Assembly: GCA_029204225.1 (NCBI GenBank)
Contig: CM055102.1
Location: forward strand, 43,030,744-43,094,743
Direction: 5' to 3'
DNA: 64,000 bases
DNA from: Diphasiastrum complanatum
Taxonomy: Eukaryota; Streptophyta; Lycopodiopsida; Lycopodiales; Lycopodiaceae
Shown: in pieces, positions 31,501 through 42,062 of the stretch
How the letters are laid out: the number at the start of each line of letters is the position of its first letter
How positions within the stretch are numbered: position 1 is the stretch's first letter
Notes under the pieces: model-generated
The model's database searches: none
What the model saw: only the letters and a program-made list of their open reading frames with translations
What the model was told of the DNA's origin: nothing
Position numbers and translations under genes: made by a program

Positions 31501-32690
31501 ATCCCCACCAACAGATTTTGGAGGGGGGGGGGAGAGAGTGGATTTGCTTGGATCCACTGGAGCAGTTATGCTGCCAGCAACAACAGCAGCAAGTTCGACA
31601 ACCAAGGTCACAAACCCAAAGCCGACAATGACAAGGCTAAGAAGACAGATGGGCAATCTAAAGCAACTCGATCAAAAGAAGTACCCCAGTCACAACAAAG
31701 ATCCTTCAGAAAGGGAAACACAAGCATTGGAAAATCAGTCTCCTTCTTCAACCAATCTCTTGCCATACTTCTGCGCCCATTCTCATGTCTATCGTCCACA
31801 CCATCTACCATTGTCACCACCACCCTCCCTTCCATCTATTTGTTTATCATCAGTTTATTGTTCTTCTGAGAAATTTCCAGTTTTTGATGGTCTTACCAAA
31901 GCAGCTGATAGATCATTGCAAGTGTCTTGTGGAGACCAACTACCACCTTTATTGGCTGTTCAGCCGAAAAAGACCTACAAAAGCAGGCGAAGCAGCTAGA
32001 AGAAATAAAAAGAAAGATCTATGAAGCTGAGGAGGAAAGGACAAAACTTAAGCAACATATGAGTCAAATCGATCTTGATCAAAAGAAACTTTCTGGAGTG
32101 ATGATAGTTGAATCCCCTCTTATGAAGCCCAAAGAGATCTAAAAGTAATGGATCAAAAGAAAGAGCTGCAAAAAATGAAAGATGAAGACATCTGTGAAAC
32201 TACAAATACAGCAAGCTCCTCACCCAGCAAGTGGTGGTCGAAGCTTGACATTGCAAGGGTCCAAGGCTGCAATTATAGAACTATCAGTTCCTTCACCTTG
32301 TCACCAAGCCTTCATCATGTTTCCTCACCGTTACCAAGCCATCCATCCAACACTGTTTCTACCACCCAATTTTTTATGATGAGTCCATCCCCTTGAGACT
32401 GATAACCAAGATTTGTGATACCTATCAGAAAAGAGCATCGACAAGACTGGAACTTCAACTGAGAGAAGAACCACGGAAACACCCAGAGGCAAAAGGAGGA
32501 TACAGACCTCCTAGAAGAAACCAAAGATGGAATCTGCCAAGAAACCAAAGATTAAACCGTCAATGGCAGATACAAGTGACTAAACAAAGAGACATGAGAA
32601 AAGCACTCGAGCAAGCAAGTTATGAAGTTGCTGGGAGCTCTCCAATTTTGAGAATGTCAACCACCTATAGCTATAAGACATTCTAATCCA
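31500..32690 (+). pseudogene. Conserved second coding remnant of gag-only gypsy
   Basis: Frame pieces join to a charged protein: MDLLGSTGAVMLPATTAASS (31,538), a Ser/Pro-rich stretch, then KQAKQLEEIKRKIYEAEEER, LKQHMSQIDLDQKKLSGVMI, DQKKELQKMKDEDI and SSSPSKWWSKLDIARVQGCN. The last blocks also occur on the minus strand at 3243-3750, in copy 3. The Lys/Glu-rich middle suggests a coiled coil. At least two frameshifts and a stop (about 32,140) break it. No enzymatic motif is recognisable; a second structural or accessory protein of the element is a guess. Confidence 0.55.
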
Positions 32691-32874
32691 ATCGTGGCAA
32701 TTTGTGAAAGACAATTTTTGTGATAAAGACTGGCGACAATAAGCACTTGGTTTCATGTAAGCGAATTAGGATCTACGCTTTTCCAAGTGACGATCGAATA
32801 TTCCAATGCAAAGCAGAGCGACATTGTCCAATATGATTTGCAGTGCGTCCTGCAACACATTAGGGGTGGGATAA

Positions 32875-33939
32875 TGTTGGCTGATTCTGACGAATCTCCA
32901 AGATACTCGAACATAGCAACTCAAGAGAACCTCTCACCTTAGACTGAGGAGGTCTCTGAGAAGACGAGACTAATGAAGACTAAGAGCTGATGAGAGCCGA
33001 GAAATAGGAAAGACATGCAAGAACTGTGTAGATGGAATGACTATGTAGGAACTAGTATTTCTAAGCAAATGTAATAAATGCAAGTAGACCTCTCTTAAAG
33101 AAAGTAGAGTGAGCCACCTTTTGATGGTGACCTCTAGTGGAGAGCAATATTCCACTTGTAATTTGTGAAATGTGGAAATTCCACTAGGAGGCCACCTAAG
33201 GAGCTCTCTTGCGTATTTAAGAGACTCCCTCTTTGTGAAGAGGAGCTTTTTGCATTGTATCTACTCCATGCTTAATAAGAAGATTTTCCATGAGTTTGAT
33301 GCTACACTAAGCTCCTTGATCATGATGGTTTTCTTGGGTGATGTCCCTATGATCATGCCCTTCCATTCATATTGTGTGTGGCTGTGGATTTAGAGTGGAT
33401 TAGTTTTCTTGCTTTCCTAGTTGTGGATTAGATTTCTTATTTTCTTGTGGATTAATGTAGGAGCCAACATTCAAGTAAACTAATTAGGCTAGAAATGTGG
33501 CATGAATCTTGCATATTCTCCAACATTCTAGTTCTTGATGTTCTTGGCATGTCCAAAAATAAAAAGGCTGGTTAGTTTCTTGATTCTTGGACTTCTAACA
33601 TGTTGTAGATTAGTTTTGTTTCTTGTTTCTTGTCTATGCTTTTCAATCATATTTAGAGTAGTTCTGGTTTTGCAAGTAGATTAGTTTCCTTAAATTCAGA
33701 TACAGCCTTAGGATCTTGAAAATTGAGCAACTGTGCTGCGTTGCAAATCTGACTTTGTTTCACCATGGCTTGCTTCGTAACGGAGTTAATTGTTCCATTG
33801 GCAAGTGCTTATTTGTAAACAACAAAGTGTCGAGACCCTGCAGTCATCCTCTGACAGGCTGGATGATTATACTACAATGTTTGTGCACATAGACATGCAA
33901 ATCTGAATCTGTGTGCAGGTTCAGATCCTTCAGTAAACA
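32875..33939 (+). repeat. 3' LTR of gag-only gypsy copy 2
   Basis: 1065 bp, TGTTGGCTGATTCTGACG to TTCAGTAAACA, preceded by the purine-rich TTAGGGGTGGGATAA. It retains the 16 bp missing from the 5' LTR. Confidence 0.88.
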
Positions 33940-34083
33940 CAGATCTTGCTTGTAACACAATAATATTGCTTGTATGATCAGCTTTTCTATTGACAACCAA
34001 TGCTAGTCTGATCTTTATGGTGTTATTGGGCTTACGAGATCAAAAATACATCTGTAGGGCATCCCACACGTGTGAATTCGGCA
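33940..34083 (+). repeat. 5' LTR of copia A1, second part
   Basis: The LTR resumes as CAGATCTTGCTTGTAACAC and ends CACACGTGTGAATTCGGCA directly before the primer site. Together with 26,510-26,968 it gives about 598 bp, close to the 602-bp 3' LTR. Confidence 0.9.
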
Positions 34084-34096
34084 TGGTATCAGAGCC
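34084..34096 (+). other. Copia primer-binding site of A1
   Basis: TGGTATCAGAGCC at the LTR edge. The untranslated leader that follows (34,097-34,845) is nearly identical to that of A2 and carries two more CGTGTGAAAT words (about 34,270 and 34,625). Confidence 0.88.
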
Positions 34097-34845
34097 TACC
34101 TAAAGTTTACAAGCAAATCTAATCAAAAAGTTTGCAGATCTGATCAGATTTCAAGCTAGGAATTGTCTAGATTCTACTTTCTAGCTAGTTTGCAGTTTTC
34201 TGGTGATTTAGAGCTTCAAACCACTTTGAATGGTCCAGATCAGGTATTGTATGGAATTTCAGGTGCTGGCACGTGTGAAATCCGCCCGTTTTCAGTTTGG
34301 TAGTTCTCTCTCACTTCAGAGCCAAATTTCATGCAAATTAGCCCACTAGAAAGCTAGAAATGGTAGAATCTGATGCAATTTGAATCATGACAGTTGGATA
34401 AGCCAATCAAAAGTTATAAGCTTTTGAAGAGTCGTAGGTAGGGTGCCTAGACCTGTGGCAAATCGTGAGTACATGTCATTTATTGCTTGAATGATCACAA
34501 AAATCATCTAGAATTTGACCAATCTCATCTATATGTGATTTAGACAAAATTTATAGGTTCTAGGCAAATTGTTTCATACAAATAGATTGTATTTGAGTCA
34601 ATTTGACATTTTTGAAATATTTCATACGTGTGAAATTCAGAGAACCATAACTTTTGCCATACTTCATCTTTTTTCATGATTCAAATCTTGTTTTAGAGAG
34701 ATTGTCAAGCTAGTGAGATCTATCTCACAGTTTTTTTTGCTTTGTCTTACATAGGATTTGTTTTTTTTTTTAGCCCTTGATTGGTTCCTATAGTGAGAAG
34801 ATAAGCAATTTTTTCATCCATCTTTTTTTATTTCCATCATTCTTT

Positions 34846-37800
34846 ATGACTTCAATAGGTGTCTTTGTATCAAGTGAAAGATTGTCAACCTCCAATTACT
34901 CAATTTGGAAGGTTAGGATGGAATCTGTCTTAATACTAAAGATGTGATGGATATTGTACTTGGTATCGAAGAAGAACCACAAATTCCTCAAGAAATTCCA
35001 AAGTACAAAAAGAGAGCTAGGATGGCTCTGTATTATATTAAGATGAATGTCTCAAATGACATCTTAAGAGAAGTTAGTGCTTGTACTGATGCCAAAGATG
35101 CTTGGGATACTCTCAAGTCCATCTATGAGGCAAAGAATACTTCTAGACTTCTAACACTAAGAAACCAAATTTTTCAAAGCATACAGAGAAGTGATGAATG
35201 TGCTTCAGCTTATGTAATGAGAGTTAAGGACCTCCATAGAGAATTGTCATGCATAGGGGACTCCATCAACCAAAATGAACTTGTTCAAGTCATACTTGAA
35301 GAAGAAAAACATCAAGTGTTTTTTTTGTGGCAAGAAGGGGCATTATGCCACCAATTGCTTTAAGAAGAAGAGTCAATTCAAGCAAGCCAACATTTCTAAT
35401 GAAGAGAAGGAAGATGCTCATGCAAGTGATGGAGAGGGATCTCTGATGGTCTCGAGTTTTTCTTCATCACCTTTCAAGAAGGATGGTTCGTGGTACATCG
35501 ACAGTGGAGCTTCCTCACATATGTGTAGCTCCAAGCAATCTTTTTCATCCATGACACCTTATGAAGGAGCCAAGAAGTCCATCTACACAGCAAATTATCA
35601 TGAGTGTACTATTGAAGGCATAGGGACCATTCCCTTAAAGCTTCCATCATCAAAACTTCTTTCTCAATCTTAAGTACTTTTTGTTCCTAAGTTAACAAAA
35701 AATCTTATTAGTGTTGGGCAATTGTTTGATAGTGGACTAGATGCGAATTTCAATATTGATACATGTACAATCAAGAAGCATGATGAGATCCTTGCATTTG
35801 GGTCTAGATATGGTGGAATCTACAAGCTTGATCCCAAAGAGTATGGTAACTCTTGTGATGGTGCTTTTGCTTCTCATATGTCTCTGGAGGAACTATGGCA
35901 TAGAAGGTTGGGGCATCCTAACTATAGTTCTATGGTGTCCATGGTCAAGAAAGCCAAAGCTATTGGCTTGCCTTATCTTATCTCCATCAATTTCAAGCCA
36001 TGTGAGGCTTGTGCCATATCTAAGTCTCATAAGAAGCGTTTTTCAAAGTCATCTATCAAGACTACACATCCATTAGAGCTCATACACTCAGATGTGCACT
36101 TCTCATCTTCAAAGAGCAAGGGTGGTGCTACTTGCTTTGTAACTTTCATTGATAATCTCACTAGATTTACTTGGTTATATCTTCTAGCTTCAAAGTCTAT
36201 GGTGTTTGACTATTTCCTAAAGTTCAAAGCTCTAGTTGAAAAACAATTTTCATACAAAATCAAGATTCTTAGAAGTGATGGAGGTGGTGAGTACACTTCC
36301 AATAAATTTCATGATTATTGTGAGCTTGAAGGCATTAAAAGGAAGTTTTCTTGTGCATATACACCATCTCAGAATGGGTGGTTGAAAGAAAGAATAGAAC
36401 CTTGTGTGAATGTGCCAAAACCATGAGAATTGAGGCATCCTTGCCAAAAGACTTTTGGGGTGAGGCCATCAATTGTTCAAACTATCTTTGCAATCGACTC
36501 CCTCATGTTGCACTTGGAGGAAAGTCACCATATGAAGCACTTTATTTGAAGAAACCTAAGGTTGAACACCTTAGAGTATTAGGATGCATTTGCTTTGTCC
36601 ATACCTTGGAAACGAGAAAGAAGGATGATCCTTGTGCAAGCAAAGGAGTAATGGTTGGATATTCATCCAACAAGAAAGCCTATCAAATCTACATGCTCTC
36701 TACTTCTAAAGTAATTGATAGTAGAGATGTAGTTTTTCATGAAGAAGAAAAGTACAATCTTGCAGGGGCCGAGATCAAGCAACCTCAAAATCTATCACCT
36801 TTTGTTATTGAAAACAATCAACATATGGAGGAGTCGAGATTTGAAGATGGAAGTCCTTGGATTTTCACTCCTAGAAGATCTATGAGGGAGAGATCCGAGC
36901 CTAAGAGGCTCACTTATGATGACAAAGGAAAACAAGTGGATCTTGATTCCACTTATGCTTATTTTGTTTCTCACAAGGAGCCCAAAGATGTCCAAGAAGC
37001 CCTCAATACCAAGGAGTGGTATGAGGCCATGAAGATTGAATATGATGCCTTGATCACCAACCACACATGGGAGCTAGTGGATCCACCACCTAACATGCAT
37101 AGATGCAAGTGGGTGTTCAAGATCAAGTACAATCATGATGGCTCCATCAACAAGTACAAGGCAAGATTATGTGCTAAAGGCTTTGCATAAATATATTGAC
37201 TATGAAGAAACCTTTGCTCCTGTAGCAAAGATGGTGACAATAAGAATCATAACCTCTCTTGCCTTATTTTTTAAGTGGAAATTGTATTAAGTTGATGTCT
37301 CCAACGCTTTTTTGAATGGCTATCTTGAGGAGATATACATGGAACAACCTCAAGGATTTATCAAGGATAAATCTAAGGTGTGTTTGCTATTTAGAAGTCT
37401 TTATGGCTTGAAGCAAGCACCTAGATCATGGTATTCAAAACTCAACAACTTTCTACTTTCATTAGGATTTGTGCTAAGTGACTATGATCCTTCTATGTAC
37501 TTAAAGTTTGATGGTAGTAATATTGTCATTCTTCTAATCTATGTAGATGACATTATTCTTAGTGGAAGTTGTTTGATACTAGTTCAAGAAACTAAAGAAT
37601 CATTAGGAAGAGAATTTAAAATGCAAGATCTAGGAGAGATCCATTACATTTTAGGCCTTGAGATTGATTTTCATGAAGAGTATGCTTTTATTTGTCAATC
37701 TAGATATGTCTTTTCTATGTATATGCAAAATTGTAAAGGCATAGATACTCCCATGGAGCAACATGTAAAAGATCCTACTAAAGGTAATGAAGGATCCTTC

Positions 37801-38478
37801 GAGGACATCACACTTTATAGGAGTCTTATAGGCTCTTTAATTTGGCTTACTATCACTAGACCCGATTTGAGCTATTGTGTGCACAAATTGTGTCAATTTA
37901 TGCAAGATCCTAAGATCCAACATTGGAAGATGGCCAAGAGAGTTCTAAGATATGTATCTTCTACTCAAGATTATGGTTTATTGTACAAGAATGAAGATCT
38001 AACGGATTCCGATTTTGCAAGTGATAAAATGGACCGAAAGTCCATTAATGCATATACTATCTTTCTTGGAGGCAATCTTGTGTCTTGGCTTTCAAAGAAA
38101 CAAGATACCATATCTCTATCTTCTTGTGAGGCCAAGTACAAAGCACTCACTACAACAACTAAAGAGGTGGTTTGGATCAAGAGGTTAATCATGGAGCTAA
38201 AGTGCATTAAAGAGGATGATCTTCCCTTGATCAAATGTGACAACATATCGGCCCAAGCTCTTGCAAACAATCCTATTTTTCATGCAAGAAGCAAGCATAT
38301 TGAAGTGGCACACCATTTTGTAAGGGACAAGCTCATTGGAGGAGAAATCAACTTGGAACACGTCGACACATCTTCATGTATTGCTGATCTTCTCACAAAG
38401 CCACTTTGCAAAAGTGCCTTCTCAAAGCATGGATCTAATCTTGGTCTTATCTCAAGATCGATGCTTGATCCACATTAG
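34846..38478 (+). pseudogene. Copia A1 gag-pol, defective
   Basis: Order: gag (MTSIGVFVSSERLSTSNYSI, frameshift at about 34,940, MDIVLGIEEEP, KDAWDTLKSIYEAKNTSRLL), a deletion of roughly 290 bp relative to A2 at about 35,300, a zinc knuckle (CFFCGKKGHYATNC), protease (WYIDSGASSHMC) and a stop near 35,671. Then pre-integrase (RRLGHPNYSSM...CEACAISKSHKK), integrase (VTFIDNLTRFTWLYL, LRSDGGGEYTSNKF, frameshift near 36,380, then VVERKNRTLCECAK), the linker, and RT (WELVDPP, CKWVFKIKYNHDGSINKYK, stop at about 37,188, [32 protein letters not shown], the intact catalytic IYVDDIILSGS). RNase H follows (DSDFASDKMDRKSINAYTIF, LSSCEAKYKAL, HARSKHIEVAHHFVRDKL). The last 388 codons are open to the stop at 38,478. 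Confidence 0.93.
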
Positions 38479-38496
38479 ATACATTTTTAGGAGGAG

Positions 38497-39098
38497 TGTC
38501 AAAATATTGGAAAAATCTATCTAATGTTGTAAGTAGGGGTCCTAAAAATGCCAAAGATGAATTGAGCTCTTTTGGCTTAGTAAAGACCCATCTTAGAATA
38601 AAATATTCAAGGTAGGTTAGAAGTACAAACTCGAGCTACCATAGGAATTGCCATTTTTGCATGCCATATTTAATGCATGAAAAGACTAGGTGGCACAATT
38701 AGACATAGTGAGGTGGCTTGAATAAGTCTAGATAGCTTGAGAGGTGGATTCATATCTCCAATTCAACTCAAAGTAGGAGAAGAATCCATGGATCTATATA
38801 TATGTGATGTACTCTCATTGAGAAGATGATGAAATTTGTGTGTAATGCAAATTTGGAGACAAGCTCTTTGTGCCCTCTCTCTCTACTCGAGTTTTGTACT
38901 CTCATTTTCTCTCTCTAGCTGAGTTGAGGCATTTATTGTGCTTAGTTTCATGTTTTGTTGGCAGATCTTGCTTGTAACACAATAATATTTCTTGTATGAT
39001 CAGATATCCTATTGTCAATCAATGCTAGTCTGATCTTTATGGTATTATTGGGCTTAGGAGATCAAAAGTACATGTGTCCCACACGTGTGAATTCAACA
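38497..39098 (+). repeat. 3' LTR of copia A1
   Basis: 602 bp, preceded by the polypurine tract TTTTTAGGAGGAG. By eye it differs from the 5' LTR at roughly a dozen sites in the first 300 bp, so the insertion is not very recent. Confidence 0.92.
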
Positions 39099-39103
39099 TG
39101 ATG

Positions 39104-39440
39104 GAACAGCTACGTCTACAGTAGCACCAGACACGACCACATCATAAGTAGTTGGCCAACCAGACGAAGCTACCACTCCACCCATGTTGATAACCACGCC
39201 CACGCCGCCAACATCACCATCGGCACTTTTTTCGGGGGGGAGGAGTGGGGAGTTCCAGTCCCCAAGACACAGAAGTGGCCCAGCAGCCACAAGATCAACA
39301 GCCACAGGTCCAGCAAGTCCCCACCTTAGACACTTCACAATATTTTGATGCTGCAGACTTGATGGAGATAAGTGATGACGAGCCAGAGAAAGAAGATGAG
39401 CCAGGAGGAAGTCTGTGTGAGAGATTTCAACTAGTTTAGT
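39104..39440 (+). pseudogene. Unrecognised decayed coding region, 3' continuation
   Basis: This is the right-hand side of the A1 target site. Frames here are Pro/Thr-, Gln- and Asp/Glu-rich (EATTPPMLITTPTPPTSPSA; QQPQDQQPQVQQVPTLDT; EISDDEPEKEDEPGGS), continuing the low-complexity tail interrupted at 26,504. The G run near 39,234 is a likely frameshift site. It passes into a copia LTR-like sequence at about 39,416. Confidence 0.4.
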
Positions 39441-39810
39441 CTAGTTTAGTCATATTTTGGCAAATTGTCAATAAGAGGCCAAAACTCATTTTAGACGTAG
39501 AGATAAACTTTTTGAAGTTATCTCTGTGAGATATTTCAACTAGTTTTTTATTTACAATGGAGGTGATTTAAAAAAAAAAAGCCTAAAAAGAGCATTAAAC
39601 CACTAGAAGGTAATGGCAAGAATCATTAGATTGAGGATAGATCATAGGTTGATCAAGATTTTACTATTCTATGTGTTGATTTTCTAGTTAGAAGTGCTAG
39701 AAGAGATTTGAGAGGTTCCATATCTTTGTGATATCTTCTTGAGTTCATTTGTTGACATTCAAGAGAGTGCTTTGTGCATTGGAATAGGTTGAAGATCATG
39801 TCATTGCAAC
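39416..39810 (+). repeat. LTR-like start and leader of copia B
   Basis: TGTGAGAGATTTCAACTAG resembles the LTR start of copia D (TGTGAGAAATTGTCAACTAG), and TTGGCAAATTG and TAGAGAT words follow in the same order. A second partial copy of the start lies near 39,527. No primer-binding site was found, so the left part of B is incomplete or diverged. Confidence 0.45.
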
Positions 39811-40217
39811 ATGGCTACAAGTGGTGGATTCATGTTGGAAGGCAATGATAGGCTTACCTCAATCAACGATTCTACTTGGAAGGTGAGGATGGAGTCCTTA
39901 TTGGAGATGAATGAGTTGATGGAGATTGTTGTAGGTGTGGAGGAGAGGCCTCAAGCACCTCAAGATCAAGCGAGGCATGACAAGAGAGCAAAGAAAGCTC
40001 TACACATGATTAAGATGAATGTGGGCCAATGAGCTTCTCAAGGAAGTTGGTAAGTACACGCACATCATCTTTGGAAGCTTGGGAAGCTTTGAAGAAGCTT
40101 TATGAATCCAAGTCTACATCAAGAGTGCTTACTCTTAGGAGGCAAATCTTACAAAGTTTGCAGAAGAAGGAAGAGAGTACTCATGCTTTTGTTTTGAGAG
40201 TTAAAGCATTCAATGAT
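39811..40217 (+). pseudogene. Copia B gag, 5' half (split by copia C)
   Basis: ATG 39,811 starts MATSGGFMLEGNDRLTSIND, followed by WKVRMESLLEMNELMEIVVG and KRAKKALHMIKMNVGQ. A one-base shift at about 40,030 is followed by SLEAWEALKKLYESKSTSRV and ESTHAFVLRVKAFND. Copia C enters right after the ATGAT of this last phrase. The gag resumes at 51,625. Confidence 0.85.
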
Positions 40218-40694
40218 TGTGAAGATTATTAAAATATTATCTTCCTATCTTGAGTTTGGGGCCATGTCCATGGTGATTTCCACTAAATTTTATGTTGTAC
40301 ACAAAAGGAGTGTGAATTGAGCACATATCCTTCTAGTGTAGCTCAGATTTGAGTTAGATAGGTTCTATTTTGATGACATGCAGTAGTTTAGATAACATGC
40401 AAAGTCATATTGTATGCATGAAAGCAACATGCAATCAGTGCATGCAACATGCAAAGTAGTTTCGGTGATCTGCACATGTCTAGGCAGTTTTATGAGTTGA
40501 CATGCAGTACATGCAACATACATGCATGCAGTTACACATGTGCATCTCTGGTAGGTGAATTAGTTCAGTTAAGTGGAATTTCCATGCAACTCCACTATAG
40601 GAATTCAAGTCTCTCTCATGTAGGAAAAGCTGGGCATGATTTGCCATATTGTGAATATTAAGATTTTGGTGTTTTGGACTCATTCTCTCTCTAC
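40218..40694 (+). repeat. 5' LTR of copia C, first part
   Basis: Aligns with 50,894-51,370 of the 3' LTR with few differences, including the ACATGCAA-rich stretch (many ATGCAACATGCA words). It breaks off at CATTCTCTCTCTAC, where A2 begins. Confidence 0.9.
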
Positions 40695-41307
40695 TGTCAA
40701 AATATTGAAAAATCTATCTAATGTTGTGAGTAGGGGTCCTAAAAATGCCAAAAATGAATTGAGCTCTTTTGGCTTAGTAAAGACCCATCTTAGAATGAAA
40801 TATTCAAGGTAGGTAGAAGCAGAAACTCGAGCTACCATAGGAATTGCCATTTGAACTTTACATGCCACATTTAATGCATGAAAAGACTATGTGGCACAAT
40901 TAGACATAGTGAGGTGGCTTGGATAAGTCTAGATAGCTTGAGAGGTGGATCCACAACTCCAATTCAACTCAAAGTAGGAGGAGAGTCCATGGATCTATAT
41001 ATATGTGATGTACTCTCATTGAGAAAATTATGAAATTTGTGTGTAATGCAAATTTGGAGACAAGCTCTTTGTGCCCTCTCTCTCTCCACGAGTTTTGTAC
41101 TTGCTATTTTCTCTCTCTAGTCGAGTAGAGGCATTTATGATGCTTAGTCTTATGTTTTGTTGACAGATCTTGCTTGTAACACAATAATATTGCTTGTATG
41201 ATCAGCTTTCCTATTGACAACCAATGCTAGTCTGATTTTTATGGTGTTATTGGGCTTAGGAGATCAAAAATACATGTGTAGGGAATCCCACATGTGTGAA
41301 TTCAGCA
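40695..41307 (+). repeat. 5' LTR of copia A2
   Basis: 613 bp, TGTCAAAATATTG to ATGTGTGAATTCAGCA. The last ~275 bp differ from the 3' LTR fragment at only four positions by eye, indicating a younger insertion than A1. Confidence 0.9.
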
Positions 41308-41320
41308 TGGTATCAGAGCC
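41308..41320 (+). other. Copia primer-binding site of A2
   Basis: TGGTATCAGAGCC directly at the LTR edge. The leader (41,321-42,062) parallels that of A1 and contains CACACGTGTG at 41,847-41,856. Confidence 0.88.
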
Positions 41321-42062
41321 TACCTAAGTTTTACAAGCAAATCTAATCAAAAAGTTTGCAGATCTGATCAGATTTCAAGCTAGGAATTGTCTAGATTCTA
41401 CTTTCTAGCTAGTTTGCAATTTTCTGGTGATTTAGAGCTTCAAACCACATTGAATGGGCCAGATCAGGTACTGTACGGTATTTTAGGTGCTGGCACGTGT
41501 GAAATCCGCCCATTTTCAGATTGGTTGTTCTCTCTCACCTTAGATCCAAATTTCTTGCAAATTAGCCCACTAGAAAGCTCAAAATGTGTAGAATTTGATA
41601 CAATTTGAATCATACAGTTAAATAAGCCAATCAAAAGTTATAAGCTTTTGAAGAGTTGTAGGTAGGGCATCTAGACCTATAGAAAATCATGTGTACATGT
41701 CATTTATTGCTTGAATGATCACAAAAATCATCCAGAAGCTGCACAATCTCATCTCTATGTGATTTAGACAAAATCTATAGGTTCTAGGCAAATTGTTTCA
41801 TACAAATAGATTGTATTTGAGTCAATTTGACATTTTTCAAATATTTCACACGTGTGAAATTCAGATAACCATAAATTTTGCCATACTTCATCTTTTTTGA
41901 TGATTCAAATCTTGTTTTAGAGAGATTGTCAAGCTAGTGAGATCTATCTCACAGTTTTTTGCTTAGTCTTACATAGGATTTGGTTTTGTACCCTTGATTG
42001 GTTCCTATAGTGAGAAGATAAGCAAATCTTTCATCCATCCTTTTTTATTTCCATCATTCTTT

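Larger units (their letters stand above)
26969..33939 (+). mobile_element. Gag-only Ty3/gypsy element, copy 2 (complete, nested)
   Basis: 6971 bp with two LTRs, a gypsy-type primer site, a leader tandem array, a broken gag, a second coding remnant and a polypurine tract. It is inserted in the A1 5' LTR and flanked by TAGAT (26,964-26,968) and CAGAT (33,940-33,944), a 5-bp duplication with one substitution. The undisturbed A1 3' LTR reads CAGAT at this point. No protease, RT, RNase H or integrase motif is present in any frame between gag and the 3' LTR, so it is non-autonomous. Confidence 0.88.
26505..39103 (+). mobile_element. Copia A1 with 5-bp target duplication, split by a nested gypsy
   Basis: The element runs from TGTCAAAATATTGG (26,510) to CACACGTGTGAATTCAACA (ending 39,098). 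It is flanked on both sides by TGATG (26,505-26,509 and 39,099-39,103), a perfect 5-bp duplication as expected for LTR integration. Removing the nested gypsy (26,969-33,939) leaves a complete copia of about 5.6 kb with LTR, primer site, leader, gag-pol, polypurine tract and LTR. The coding part is defective. Confidence 0.92.
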
